The notes below the pieces were generated by a model. The model was given only the letters and a program-made list of their open reading frames with translations. It had not been told where the DNA came from and did not search any database. 64,000 nt of DNA from an uncultured Burkholderiales bacterium (GTDB lineage Bacteria > Pseudomonadota > Gammaproteobacteria > Burkholderiales > Burkholderiaceae_C), in assembly GCA_903932865.1 (NCBI GenBank), contig CAIZHQ010000026.1, positions 124,001-188,000 on the forward strand, given 5' to 3'. Both the position numbers and the translations under genes were made by a program. This document shows, piece after piece, positions 36,873 through 45,692 of this stretch. The number at the start of each line of letters is the position of its first letter. Position 1 is the first letter of the stretch.

Positions 36873-37805
36873 ATGAGCACTTCGGTCAAACAACCCAGCG
36901 CCACACCCAGGGCTAGAACCGCAAAGTACAAGGCGCCCATAGAACGCGTGGGCATGCTGGGTGTGGGCATCATGGGGCTAGCCATGGCCGTGAACCTGAT
37001 GAAGGCGGGCTTTCAAGTGACGGGTTACGACCCCGACCCCAAAGCCATGAAGCGCTTGAAAGCGGCCGGGGGTTTGGCGCGCAAATCGGCGGCCGATCTG
37101 GCGGGCGATGCCCAAGTCATCATCTGCTCACTGCCGGGGCCAGCAGCATTGCTCGGTGCAGCGCATCAGATCGCCGCTGCCGGCCAGCGCGACTTGCTGG
37201 TGGTCGAAACCAGCACGCTCGACATTGCCGACAAAACCGCCGCCCGCAACACGCTCAAAGCCCAAGGCATCGTCATGCTCGATTGCCCTTTGTCGGGCAC
37301 CGGGGCGCAGGCCGTGCACAAAGACCTCACCGTGTATGCCAGCGGCCCCAAGGCGGCGATCCAGCAACTGGCACCCGTCTTTGAAGGTTTCTCAAAAAGC
37401 ACTTTTGACCTGGGCGCCTTTGGCAACGGCATGAAGATGAAGCTGATGGCCAATTTGCTGGTGGCCATCCACAACGTGTCTACCGCCGAAGCCCTGCTGC
37501 TGGGCCAGCGTTGGGGCATCCGACCGCAAGACGCCGTCAAGGTGCTCAGCGACGGCGCAGGCGGCTCACGCATGCTGCAAGTGCGTGGCCCCCTGATGCA
37601 GGACGAAGGCTGGCTCACCGCCACCATGAAAGTCGGCATCTGGCAAAAAGACATGCAGCTGATCGCCGCCGCACTGGCCGACGCCCAAGTGCCCGCGCCG
37701 CTGTTTGCCGCCACCGTGCCGATTTACAACGCTGCCATGGCCCTGGGGCACGCCGAGCACGACACGGCAGCGGTGTTTGATGTGCTGTCGAGGATGTCGT
37801 CTTAA
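36873..37805 (+). CDS. 3-hydroxyisobutyrate/6-phosphogluconate dehydrogenase-family oxidoreductase
   Basis: This protein of about 310 residues has an NAD(P) Rossmann motif VGMLGVGIMGLAMAVNLMKAG, the substrate loop DCPLSGTGAQA and the catalytic lysine in GNGMKMKLMANLL. It belongs to the beta-hydroxyacid dehydrogenase superfamily, which oxidises or reduces beta-hydroxy acids. The ATG at 36873 is chosen because a TTG at 36840 would overlap the previous gene. It is convergent with the LysR gene, with stops 5 bases apart. Confidence 0.85.
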   Translation: MSTSVKQPSATPRARTAKYKAPIERVGMLGVGIMGLAMAVNLMKAGFQVTGYDPDPKAMKRLKAAGGLARKSAADLAGDAQVIICSLPGPAALLGAAHQIAAAGQRDLLVVETSTLDIADKTAARNTLKAQGIVMLDCPLSGTGAQAVHKDLTVYASGPKAAIQQLAPVFEGFSKSTFDLGAFGNGMKMKLMANLLVAIHNVSTAEALLLGQRWGIRPQDAVKVLSDGAGGSRMLQVRGPLMQDEGWLTATMKVGIWQKDMQLIAAALADAQVPAPLFAATVPIYNAAMALGHAEHDTAAVFDVLSRMSS

Positions 37806-37810
37806 CGCGC

Positions 37811-38719
37811 TTAAGCCATCGCCAAGCGCGCATCCTCTGCCAACAAATCAATCAAGTCCCGCGCAAACGCAGGCAGCTCATCCAGACTGCGCACACAAAT
37901 CTGCATGGACCGAAAGGCCCACGCATCAGACAGCGGCACCAGGCGGATGGCCATGCTGCGGGCGTGGCGGCGGGCGGCCGATTCGGGCAGCACGCCCACG
38001 CCCACACCGGCTTCGATCATGCGGCAGGCCGACTCGAAGCTGCTGACCTGGATGCGCACCTTGAGCGGTTTGTTCAGCTGTTCGCATTCGCGGTTGAGGA
38101 AGGCATGCAAGGCACTCGCTTCGTGCAGGCCCACATGGTCAAACTCCAGCGCGTCAATGAGTGGCATGCTGGGCAGCTCGGCCACGGGGTGCAGATGCGG
38201 CACCACCAGCACCAGGCTGTCAGAACGGTAGGGCAAGGTCTGCAGGCTTTCGGTGCGCACCGACCCGGCGACGATGCCGATGTCGGTCTTGCCGTCGATG
38301 ACAGCACGCACGATTTCATTCGACAATTTTTCCTGCAGGTCGATGTTCACATCGGGATGGGTGGCCAAATAGCGCTTGAGCACTTCGGGCAAAAACTCGC
38401 CCAAGGCCGTGGTGTTGGCGTACACGCGCAGGTGGCCCTTGATGCCGCTGGCATATTCCTGCAGGTCGCCGCGCAGATGCTCGATCTGGCCCAGCACCAG
38501 GCGCGCGCGGTGCACAAAGGCCTGGCCGGGCGGTGTGAGCGTCACCCCTTGGCTGTGGCGGTTGAGCAACTTGGCGCCGATGCTTTCTTCCAGGTTCTTG
38601 ATGCGCGTGCTGGCCGCAGGCAGCGAGATGTGCGAGGCCTCAGCCCCTTTGGTGAGGCTGTTGGCTTCGGCCACCCGCACCATCAGGCGCAGGTCAACCA
38701 AATCAAAGTGCACGGACAT
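37811..38719 (-). CDS. LysR-family regulator
   Basis: The 302-residue protein has the LysR helix-turn-helix (LMVRVAEANSLTKGAEASHI, then LPAASTRIKNLEESIGAKL) and the usual linker (LTPPGQAFVHRAR) and effector domain. It lies downstream of the dacC-like gene on the same strand and convergent with the Bug/dehydrogenase group. The nearest catabolic genes begin at 40130, so a role in controlling the itaconate-type block is possible but unsupported by sequence. Confidence 0.87.
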   Translation of the reverse strand: MSVHFDLVDLRLMVRVAEANSLTKGAEASHISLPAASTRIKNLEESIGAKLLNRHSQGVTLTPPGQAFVHRARLVLGQIEHLRGDLQEYASGIKGHLRVYANTTALGEFLPEVLKRYLATHPDVNIDLQEKLSNEIVRAVIDGKTDIGIVAGSVRTESLQTLPYRSDSLVLVVPHLHPVAELPSMPLIDALEFDHVGLHEASALHAFLNRECEQLNKPLKVRIQVSSFESACRMIEAGVGVGVLPESAARRHARSMAIRLVPLSDAWAFRSMQICVRSLDELPAFARDLIDLLAEDARLAMA

Positions 38720-38747
38720 GGGCAGTCGCTGGCTGACAGAACAACGC

Positions 38748-40028
38748 TCAAAGGCCGAACAATTTGGCCACGTGCTGCCATGCGCGCAGCAACAAGCCCG
38801 AGCGTTCCACTTCGACTTGCGCCACCAGGGGGGTTTCGCCCACCGGTTTGCCGTTGGCGGTCGCCAGCACTTTACCGATCACGGCGCCTTTGGCGATGGG
38901 GGCCTCAAGACTTGGCTTGAGCTCGACCGTGGTCTGCACGGGCTGACCACGAGGCACGGTCAGCATCCACGGTGCGCCCAAAACAGCGGGGACTGTGTTG
39001 GCCTTGCCAAAGCCGACCTTGGCCGTGGCAACGACCGCGGTCGGCGGGATGGGCGTGGCTTTTTCAAATTGACTGTAACCCCAGGCCAGCAGCGCACGCG
39101 ACTGGTCTGCACGCGCCTGCGCGCTGTGGGTGTTGAGGATGACCGAGATCAGGCGCATCTCGTTGCGCTTGGCCGAGGTGACCAGGCAATAGCCGGCCTC
39201 TGCGGTGTGACCCGTTTTCAGGCCGTCCACGGAAGGATCGGTGTAAAGCAAGGCATTGCGGTTGCCTTGCTTGATGCCGTTGTACTTGAACTCGCGCTCG
39301 GCGTAGAGGGGGTAGTACTCCGCACCGTCTTGGATGATGGCACGCGCCAAGATGGCCAGATCGCGCGCAGACGACTTGTGCGCCGGGTCGGGCAGGCCGG
39401 TGGGGTTGACGAATGTGGTGTGGGTCATGCCCAGCCGCTGGGCCTGGGCATTCATCAGTTTGGCAAAACCTGCTTCGGAACCCGCCATGTGCTCGGCAAT
39501 CGCCTTCGATGCGTCGTTGCCCGACTGCACGATGATGCCGCGCAGGATGTCAATGACGGTGGCCTGGCTGTTCAGCGGCAAATACATGCACGACTCGGCG
39601 CTGGTGCCCCGGCACCAGGCGTTTTCACTGACGCTGACCAGATCCGTGGGCTTGAGCTTGCCCGAGCGCAGCGCCTCCTCGACGATGTAGCTGGTCATCA
39701 TTTTGGTGAGCGACGCGGGCGGCAGGGCTTCGTCCTGATTGGCAGAGGCCAGCACCTGGCCGGAGTCGTAGTCCATCAGCAGCCATGCTTTGGCGGGCAG
39801 CGCGGGCGCGTTGTCGGCCAAGGCGACCTGAGCCGCCAGTGGCGGCAATGCGTTCATGGCGACCGGGGCTTTTTTGCCAGGTGCCGCTTTTTTACCGGAC
39901 ACCGCCTTTTTGGTCGCAGCGGCCTTGCTTTGTGGGTGTTTGGCTGCAAAAGAAGCCGAGGTGTGCCCCAGGGTGCCTACGGCGATGGCCAAGAAGAGGG
40001 AAAGGAGAGAGAAAGTTTTGATGCGCAT
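38748..40028 (-). CDS. dacC: D-alanyl-D-alanine carboxypeptidase (PBP5/6 family)
   Basis: The protein of about 426 residues (start MRIKTFSLLSLFLAIAV, signal peptide to near SFAA) has all three active-site motifs: PASLTK (serine 106, lysine 109), SGND and LKTGHT, followed by the PBP5 C-terminal beta domain and an amphipathic tail (LLLRAWQHVAKLFGL) that anchors it to the membrane. It trims pentapeptides of peptidoglycan in the periplasm. Odd feature: a lysine/alanine-rich linker between signal peptide and catalytic domain (residues about 30-58). The specific paralogue symbol is approximate. Confidence 0.88.
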   Translation of the reverse strand: MRIKTFSLLSLFLAIAVGTLGHTSASFAAKHPQSKAAATKKAVSGKKAAPGKKAPVAMNALPPLAAQVALADNAPALPAKAWLLMDYDSGQVLASANQDEALPPASLTKMMTSYIVEEALRSGKLKPTDLVSVSENAWCRGTSAESCMYLPLNSQATVIDILRGIIVQSGNDASKAIAEHMAGSEAGFAKLMNAQAQRLGMTHTTFVNPTGLPDPAHKSSARDLAILARAIIQDGAEYYPLYAEREFKYNGIKQGNRNALLYTDPSVDGLKTGHTAEAGYCLVTSAKRNEMRLISVILNTHSAQARADQSRALLAWGYSQFEKATPIPPTAVVATAKVGFGKANTVPAVLGAPWMLTVPRGQPVQTTVELKPSLEAPIAKGAVIGKVLATANGKPVGETPLVAQVEVERSGLLLRAWQHVAKLFGL

Positions 40029-40129
40029 GGGATTGATGGACTGTGCGTCCATTGTCGCCGATCAGCGGCCCATGCCCCACCACAAGATCCCCCCAATGTG
40101 CGCCCGCCAGAATTCAGAACACCCACTTT

Positions 40130-40966
40130 TCAAGCGCGAGGTGCCTGGAGAATTTGGCGCGCCAGCAAGAGCACGGGCGGGTCGACCATTTTGCCGTCCA
40201 CACTGAAAGCACCGCCGCGGGCCTGTGCCTGCGCAGCCAACACGCGCTGGGCCCAGACACATTCGGCCTCGGTCGGGGCCAAGGCCTGGTGCACGCCCGC
40301 CACCTGCGCAGGGTGAATGCACAGCTTGGCACCAAAACCAAAGCGGCGGCTGCGATGCGCGTCTTGCGCCAACACCTGCGCCTCGGTTGTGGCGGTGGTC
40401 ACACCATCCACCGGGGAGGGCAAACCGGCGCGGCGAGAGGCCACCACCATCGCCCACCGAATGGGCGCGAGTTCTGCCTCGTCGGGTCCGCAGCGCATGC
40501 CCAGATCGGCCTGCAGGTCGATGTGCCCCAAGCCCAAACGCAGCACACCCTCTGCACGGGCCATGGCGTCCATCTGCCCCACGCCTTCGGCGCTCTCGAT
40601 CAAGGGCAGCACCGGCACGCCGCAGGCCTGAAAGGCGCGCTCAATTTGCTGCGCGGTTTCAGCTTTGGGCAACATGACCGCACCCAATCCTGGCAAGCGG
40701 CCAAGCGCTGCCAGGTCAGCCTCGTGCCAAGGTGTGGCTGCGGGATTCACGCGCACCAAGAGGCGCGCACGTTGGGCATCGTCAAAACCCAGCCAAGCCG
40801 CCGCCAGCGCAGCGCGTGCTGCGTCTTTGGCGTCCAGCGGCACGGCGTCTTCCAGGTCCACAATCACCGCGTCGGCGCCGCTGGCCAGGGCCTTGGCAAA
40901 GCGCTCGGGGCGGTGGCCCGGCACAAACAGGAAACTGCGCGCCTGCGCCAGCAGCAACAAGTTCAT
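40130..40966 (-). CDS. ccl: HpcH/HpaI-CitE family lyase, probable (S)-citramalyl-CoA lyase
   Basis: The 278-residue TIM-barrel protein has the CitE-like pattern SFLFVPGHRPERFAKAL, DAVIVDLEDAVP, the arginine in LLVRVNPAATPWHEAD, and PLIESAEGVGQM with the magnesium-binding glutamate. In the Pseudomonas itaconate route such an enzyme splits citramalyl-CoA to acetyl-CoA and pyruvate. Assignment rests on its company: CaiB transferase, MaoC hydratase, MmgE/PrpD protein and acyl-CoA dehydrogenase in the same run. It overlaps the PrpD gene by 4 bases. Malyl-CoA lyase activity is the alternative. Confidence 0.72.
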   Translation of the reverse strand: MNLLLLAQARSFLFVPGHRPERFAKALASGADAVIVDLEDAVPLDAKDAARAALAAAWLGFDDAQRARLLVRVNPAATPWHEADLAALGRLPGLGAVMLPKAETAQQIERAFQACGVPVLPLIESAEGVGQMDAMARAEGVLRLGLGHIDLQADLGMRCGPDEAELAPIRWAMVVASRRAGLPSPVDGVTTATTEAQVLAQDAHRSRRFGFGAKLCIHPAQVAGVHQALAPTEAECVWAQRVLAAQAQARGGAFSVDGKMVDPPVLLLARQILQAPRA

Positions 40967-42315
40967 GCCAAGAGCACGCCCACTGTGGGCCAGGCCGCCA
41001 CTTGCCAGAGCGCGTCCAGGGCTTTGCGCATGGCCTCGGGTGTGGCCCCACCACTGAAGGCGGCCAGGCGCATCGCTTTGTCGGTGATCTCTTGGCGCGA
41101 GAGGGTGTTGCCCGGGTCGCCCTTGGGCTCGTCCACGCGGCCATGCAGCATGCGGCCGTCGGTGGTGGTGACGCTCACTTTGCCGATCCAGCGCTTAGGG
41201 TAGGCGCCGTCCACTTCCGGGTCCAGCACCATCACCACCTTGTCGCACAAAGCCTGGGTGGCCTCGGTCTGAAAGGCTTGCTCGAATTCGTTCAGGCCCG
41301 CGTGGCCAAACTGCGCTGCCATGGCCAGCACCGTGCCCATCGAGAATTTGCTCTGGTGCACCGTGGTGGGATTCACCACCGGGCCCAGCACGTCGATGGC
41401 CCCCTGGTGCACGTGCGTGACGACTTTGGCCAAGTCCGCCGGCTTCAGCCCATGGGTTTGCATGACGTGCAGCAAGGCGTCGGCCGCCGGGTGAGTATGG
41501 CGGCAGCTGGCGTGGTACTTGAATGAGGTTTCAGCCGTGGCCCAACGGGTGCCCAAGCCATCGATCAAACGGGCTGGGTCGGCATCGCTGGACATGCCAG
41601 CGGCCATGCCTTGCGGGCCTTCGAAGATGTCGGCGGCACCGGTAAAACCATCCTGAGCCAGGTACGCCGACATCAGACCTGCGCCGGCCGCATGTGCAGT
41701 GTGCAGGATCTTGCTGTCGGCGGCTGTGCGCAAAAATTCCCACAAACCGGCAGACTGCGTACCGGCCGAACCCAAAGCGTGCTGCATCTGACGGGCATTG
41801 AGCCCCAGCAAATGCCCCACCGCAGCAGCGGCGGCCAGCGTTCCCGCGGTGCCGGTGGTGTGAAACACCCGGTAGTGCGATCGCCCCAAAAATTCGCCCA
41901 CGCGGATGCCCACTTCGTAGCCCGCCACCGATGCGGCCAACAACTGTTGGCCGCTGGCCCCCAGCGCCTGCGCCACCGCCACCGCAGGCGAAAACACCAC
42001 CGTGGCCGGATGGAACACCGAGCCGTTGTGCACATCGTCTTGCTCTGCCACATGCGAAGCCGCAGCGTTGACCATGGCGGCCAGGTAGGGCGAGTTCCGG
42101 GTGCCGCCCACGATCACCTCGGCTGAACCTTGGGCCGATCCCATCGCTCGCGCAAAGCGGTTGATGTTCTCCACAGGGCGCGAACCATGTCCGCCCACGG
42201 TGGCGCCAAACCAGTCGACCAACAGGTCTTCGGTCTTGCGAACCACGGGCTCTGGGATGTCTTCGAAGCGCAGCTGCGCTGCAAAGGCGGCGAGTTCGGC
42301 AGAGTAAGAAGTCAT
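40963..42315 (-). CDS. MmgE/PrpD-family protein
   Basis: The 450-residue protein has the all-helical MmgE/PrpD start (IPEPVVRKTEDLLVDWFGATV), GHGSRPVENINRF, the AASHVAEQDDVH block and the FKYHASCRHTHPAADALL region that holds catalytic residues in PrpD and cis-aconitate decarboxylase. The family includes 2-methylcitrate dehydratase, cis-aconitate decarboxylase and isomerases. The homologous gene in the Pseudomonas itaconate operon has no firm role. AGGAGA precedes the ATG at 42315. Confidence 0.8.
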   Translation of the reverse strand: MTSYSAELAAFAAQLRFEDIPEPVVRKTEDLLVDWFGATVGGHGSRPVENINRFARAMGSAQGSAEVIVGGTRNSPYLAAMVNAAASHVAEQDDVHNGSVFHPATVVFSPAVAVAQALGASGQQLLAASVAGYEVGIRVGEFLGRSHYRVFHTTGTAGTLAAAAAVGHLLGLNARQMQHALGSAGTQSAGLWEFLRTAADSKILHTAHAAGAGLMSAYLAQDGFTGAADIFEGPQGMAAGMSSDADPARLIDGLGTRWATAETSFKYHASCRHTHPAADALLHVMQTHGLKPADLAKVVTHVHQGAIDVLGPVVNPTTVHQSKFSMGTVLAMAAQFGHAGLNEFEQAFQTEATQALCDKVVMVLDPEVDGAYPKRWIGKVSVTTTDGRMLHGRVDEPKGDPGNTLSRQEITDKAMRLAAFSGGATPEAMRKALDALWQVAAWPTVGVLLA

Positions 42316-42337
42316 GCGTTCTCCTGGAGATGAGGGG

Positions 42338-43525
42338 TCAAATGGACTGGGCTTGGCGCAGGGCCTGCACCGCCGCATCGTCCAGGCCCAGCTCGCGCAG
42401 AATAGCCTCGGTGTGCTCTCCCACGGCGGGCACGGGGTCCATGCGGTAGTCGTATCGGTTGTTGCGCCCCGGCGGCAGCAAGGCGGGGATCTCACCCGCG
42501 GGCGAACCCACCTGTTGCCAGCGCTGGCGTGCCTTGAGCTGCGGGTGCGCCCAAACGCCGGCCATGTCGTTCATGCGGGCGTTGGCAATTTGCGCGTGGT
42601 CCAGCCGGGCTTCGACCTCGGCCGTGTTCATGGTCGCAAACACACTCACAATCAGTTGCTGCAACTCGGCACGGTGGATGTTGCGCAAGGCGTTGGTGTG
42701 AAAGCGCGCATCGCTGGCCAGGGCGGCATCGCCCAACACCACGTCGCAAAACACTTTCCACTCGCGCTCGTTTTGCAGGCCCAGCATCACGGTGCCACCG
42801 TCACCCGCCGCAAACGGGCCATAGGGATAGATGCTGGCGTGCGAGGCTGCGCTGCGCGGCGGCGGAGTGGCACCGTCGTAGGCGTAGTACAGGGGGTAGC
42901 CCATCCACTCGGCCAACGCTTCGAGCATGGACACGTCGATGTGGCTGCCCTGGCCGGTTTTGCCGCGCAGCAGCAGGGCCGACAGGATGTTGGTGTAAGC
43001 GTACATGCCGGCCGCGATGTCGGCGATCGAGTTGCCGGTTTTGGACGGGTCTTCGGGCGTGCCAGTGATGGACAACATGCCCGCCTCGCTCTGGATCAAG
43101 AGGTCGTAGGCTTTTTTGTCGCGGTAGGGGCCGTCTTCGCCATAGCCCGAAATGTCGCAGACGATCAACTTGGGGAGGGTGGCGCTGAGGGCTTCAAACG
43201 ACAAACCCATGCGCGCGGCCGCGCCGGGTGCGAGGTTTTGCACCAGGACGTCGGCGTCTTTGAGCAGATCGCGCAGAACGGCCATGGCACCTGGGTGTTT
43301 CAGGTCGAGCGTCAGGCTTTCTTTGGAGCGGTTGGTCCACACAAAGTGCGAGGCCTGGCCGCGCACCCGCGTGTCGTAGGCCCGCGCAAAATCGCCCGCA
43401 CCGGGGCGTTCGATCTTGATGACGCGAGCGCCCAAGTCGGCCAGTTGCCGCGTGCAAAACGGCGCAGCAATCGCGTGCTCGAGTGAGACGACGGTGATGC
43501 CGTCGAGAGGTCTTGGCAAAGCCAT
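42338..43525 (-). CDS. ict: CaiB/BaiF CoA-transferase, probable itaconate CoA-transferase
   Basis: The 395-residue class III CoA-transferase has LEHAIAAPFCTRQLADLGARV at the N-terminus, VIKIERPGAGDFAR, LTLDLKHPG and the catalytic aspartate in KAYDLLIQSEAG. The length equals that of the Pseudomonas itaconate transferase. In that pathway it moves CoA from succinyl-CoA to itaconate. The neighbouring MaoC hydratase and CitE lyase genes supply the next two steps. Related transferases use mesaconate or citramalate, so substrate identity is an inference. Confidence 0.72.
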   Translation of the reverse strand: MALPRPLDGITVVSLEHAIAAPFCTRQLADLGARVIKIERPGAGDFARAYDTRVRGQASHFVWTNRSKESLTLDLKHPGAMAVLRDLLKDADVLVQNLAPGAAARMGLSFEALSATLPKLIVCDISGYGEDGPYRDKKAYDLLIQSEAGMLSITGTPEDPSKTGNSIADIAAGMYAYTNILSALLLRGKTGQGSHIDVSMLEALAEWMGYPLYYAYDGATPPPRSAASHASIYPYGPFAAGDGGTVMLGLQNEREWKVFCDVVLGDAALASDARFHTNALRNIHRAELQQLIVSVFATMNTAEVEARLDHAQIANARMNDMAGVWAHPQLKARQRWQQVGSPAGEIPALLPPGRNNRYDYRMDPVPAVGEHTEAILRELGLDDAAVQALRQAQSI

Positions 43526-43526
43526 G

Positions 43527-44687
43527 TCAAAACGAACGGGGCAACCCGAGGATGTGCTCGGCCACGTAGCTGAAGATCATGTTGGTCGAGACCGGCGCGA
43601 CCTGGTACAGGCGGGTTTCTCGGAACTTGCGTTCGATGTCGTATTCGCAAGCAAAGCCAAAGCCACCATGGGTTTGCAGGCAGACGTTGGCCGCTTCCCA
43701 ACTGGCCTTGGCCGCGAGGTACTTGGCCATGTTGGCTTCGGCCCCGGCGTTTTGCATTGCATCGATTTTTTCGCAGGCTTTCCAGCGCATCAGGTTGGCG
43801 GCTTCCAGCTCAATGAAAGCGTCGGCAATCGGGAACTGCACGCCCTGGTTCTGGCCGATGGGGCGGCCGAACACCACGCGGTCTTTGGCGTATTTGGTGG
43901 CGCGGTCGATGAACCAGTAGCCGTCGCCAATGCACTCGGCCGCGATCAACACGCGCTCGGCGTTCAGGCCGTCGAGCAAGGTCTTGAAGCCCTTGCCTTC
44001 CTCGCCCAGGAGCGCATCTTCGGGAATTTCGAGGTTGTCAAAAAACAGCTCGTTGGTCTCGTGGTTGACCATGTTCAAGATGGGACGCACCGTGAGGCCG
44101 TTGCCGATCGCTTGCTTCAGATCAATCAGAAAGCACGACAGGCCCTCAGACCGTTTGGTGACCTGGTCGGCGGGCGTGGTGCGGGCCAGCAAGATCATCA
44201 GATCGCTGTGCTGGATGCGAGAGATCCAGACCTTTTGACCGTTGATGACCCAGCGGCCGTCTTTTTTGACGGCGGTGGTTTTGAGCTTGGTGGTGTCGCT
44301 GCCCGTGGTGGGCTCGGTCACGCCCATGGACTGGATGCGCAACTCGCCGGTGGCGATCTTGGGCAAGAGGGTGTTTTTCTGGGCGTCGGAGCCGCTGCGC
44401 ACGATGGAGTTCATCACGTACATCTGGCCGTGGCATGCGCCCGAGTTGCCGCCCGAGCGGTTGATCTCTTCCATGATGACCGAGGCCTCGGCCATGGACA
44501 GGCCCGAGCCGCCATATTCCTGCGGAATCAGCGCGGCCATCCAACCGGCTTTGGTCAGGGCGTCCACAAACTCTTCGGGGTAGCCGCGTTTTTCATCCAC
44601 CTTGCGGTGGTACTCGTCAGGGAACTGGGCGCACAGGGCGCGCACGGCGTCGCGGATGTCTTGGTACTGGTCGGGTGAGGTTTGCAT
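43527..44687 (-). CDS. Acyl-CoA dehydrogenase (itaconate-type block)
   Basis: The 386-residue flavoprotein starts at MQTSPDQYQDIRDAV. It has the flavin/substrate motif GVTEPTTGSDTTKL, the tryptophan-containing VWISRIQHSD segment, the RDRVVFGRP-like YAKDRVVFGRPIG, and the C-terminal QTHGGFGFACEYDIER block. It probably oxidises an acyl-CoA to an enoyl-CoA, passing electrons to ETF. It lies 1 base from the CaiB gene and 38 from the MaoC gene. The itaconate operon of Pseudomonas also carries an acyl-CoA dehydrogenase of undefined function. Confidence 0.85.
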   Translation of the reverse strand: MQTSPDQYQDIRDAVRALCAQFPDEYHRKVDEKRGYPEEFVDALTKAGWMAALIPQEYGGSGLSMAEASVIMEEINRSGGNSGACHGQMYVMNSIVRSGSDAQKNTLLPKIATGELRIQSMGVTEPTTGSDTTKLKTTAVKKDGRWVINGQKVWISRIQHSDLMILLARTTPADQVTKRSEGLSCFLIDLKQAIGNGLTVRPILNMVNHETNELFFDNLEIPEDALLGEEGKGFKTLLDGLNAERVLIAAECIGDGYWFIDRATKYAKDRVVFGRPIGQNQGVQFPIADAFIELEAANLMRWKACEKIDAMQNAGAEANMAKYLAAKASWEAANVCLQTHGGFGFACEYDIERKFRETRLYQVAPVSTNMIFSYVAEHILGLPRSF

Positions 44688-44725
44688 GGTGGTGGTGTTG
44701 GTAAAAAGTTTCAGACCAAAAAATC

Positions 44726-45607
44726 TCAGGCCAAGGTGGCTTGCGCCTGCATGGTGAGCCAGCCTTCGTGGTCGCAGGCCCAAAGGTCAATGGTTTTGCC
44801 GTCAGACGACGGCCGGCCATTCAGGCGGAAGGGGTGCAGGTCAAAGGTGGGGCGCACCGCACGAAACTGGAACGAGGCCACGCGGGCATCCGGCACTTGC
44901 CTGCGCACCAGGTCCACCAGCAAGGTGGCGATCAGCGGGCCGTGCACGATGAGGCCGGGGTAGCCTTCTTCTTGCGTGACGTAGCTGCGGTCGTAGTGGA
45001 TGCGGTGGCCGTTGAAGGTGAGCGCCGAATAACGAAACAGCGACACCGGATCGGGCACAAACTCGCGCTGCCAAGGCGCGCCGGTTTCGGCCGCGGTAGG
45101 CGGCACTTCGGGGGCACCCGGCACAGCCGCAGCGCGGTACACGATGTCGTGCGTTTCGGTCAGGCACAGGCCTTGGGCGTTGCTGAAAGCGTGCTCCACC
45201 TGGACAAACAGCAGGTCGCCCGTGCGGCCGGACTTGTGTTTGACGGAGGCGATGCGCGAATGCTTTTGCGCCGCGTCGCCCACTCGCATTGGGTTATCGG
45301 TTTGCCACTGCAAGCGGCCACCGGCCCACATGCGGCGTGGTAGCGGCACGGGCGGCAAGAAGCCCCCACGCAAGGGGTGGCCGTCGGGCCCGATCTGGCT
45401 TTGCCGCGCCTGCGGCAAAAAGTACAACCAGTGCCACAGCGGTGGCACGTCGCTGCCCGCGGCTTGGCGGGTGTCATCGCGGTCGAGCAAAGCGCTTTGG
45501 CCACGCAGGGGGGCGGCGACGATCTCGTCGGTCAGCGTTTCGCTGCGGCCTTCCCAGCTGCGCAGGTGGGCCACTTGCTCGGCGTCTAAATTTGAGGAGG
45601 TTGTCAT
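44726..45607 (-). CDS. ich: MaoC/HTD2-type hydratase, probable itaconyl-CoA hydratase
   Basis: The 293-residue double-hotdog protein starts at MTTSSNLDAEQVAHL. The N-terminal half is the FAS1-dehydratase-like fold (PLWHWLYFLPQARQSQIG), and the C-terminal half is the active hotdog with GHRIHYDRSYV and GYPGLIVHGPLIATLL (His204, Asp206, His222). This architecture is shared by mesaconyl-C4-CoA hydratase and itaconyl-CoA hydratase, which add water to give citramalyl-CoA. Its place in front of the transferase and lyase supports that step. Confidence 0.74.
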   Translation of the reverse strand: MTTSSNLDAEQVAHLRSWEGRSETLTDEIVAAPLRGQSALLDRDDTRQAAGSDVPPLWHWLYFLPQARQSQIGPDGHPLRGGFLPPVPLPRRMWAGGRLQWQTDNPMRVGDAAQKHSRIASVKHKSGRTGDLLFVQVEHAFSNAQGLCLTETHDIVYRAAAVPGAPEVPPTAAETGAPWQREFVPDPVSLFRYSALTFNGHRIHYDRSYVTQEEGYPGLIVHGPLIATLLVDLVRRQVPDARVASFQFRAVRPTFDLHPFRLNGRPSSDGKTIDLWACDHEGWLTMQAQATLA

Positions 45608-45692
45608 TGGGTCGATCTTCGCGCAGTTGGGGCCGAGAGACCGTCTGTCTTTGTGAAAGCCCACCTTTACCAGTCAAGAAGCAGGGTCATGC

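Noticed and set aside
38376..40316. A 646-codon open frame on the plus strand
   Set aside because: It is antisense to the LysR and D,D-carboxypeptidase genes, which have full motifs; composition is that of a shadow frame.
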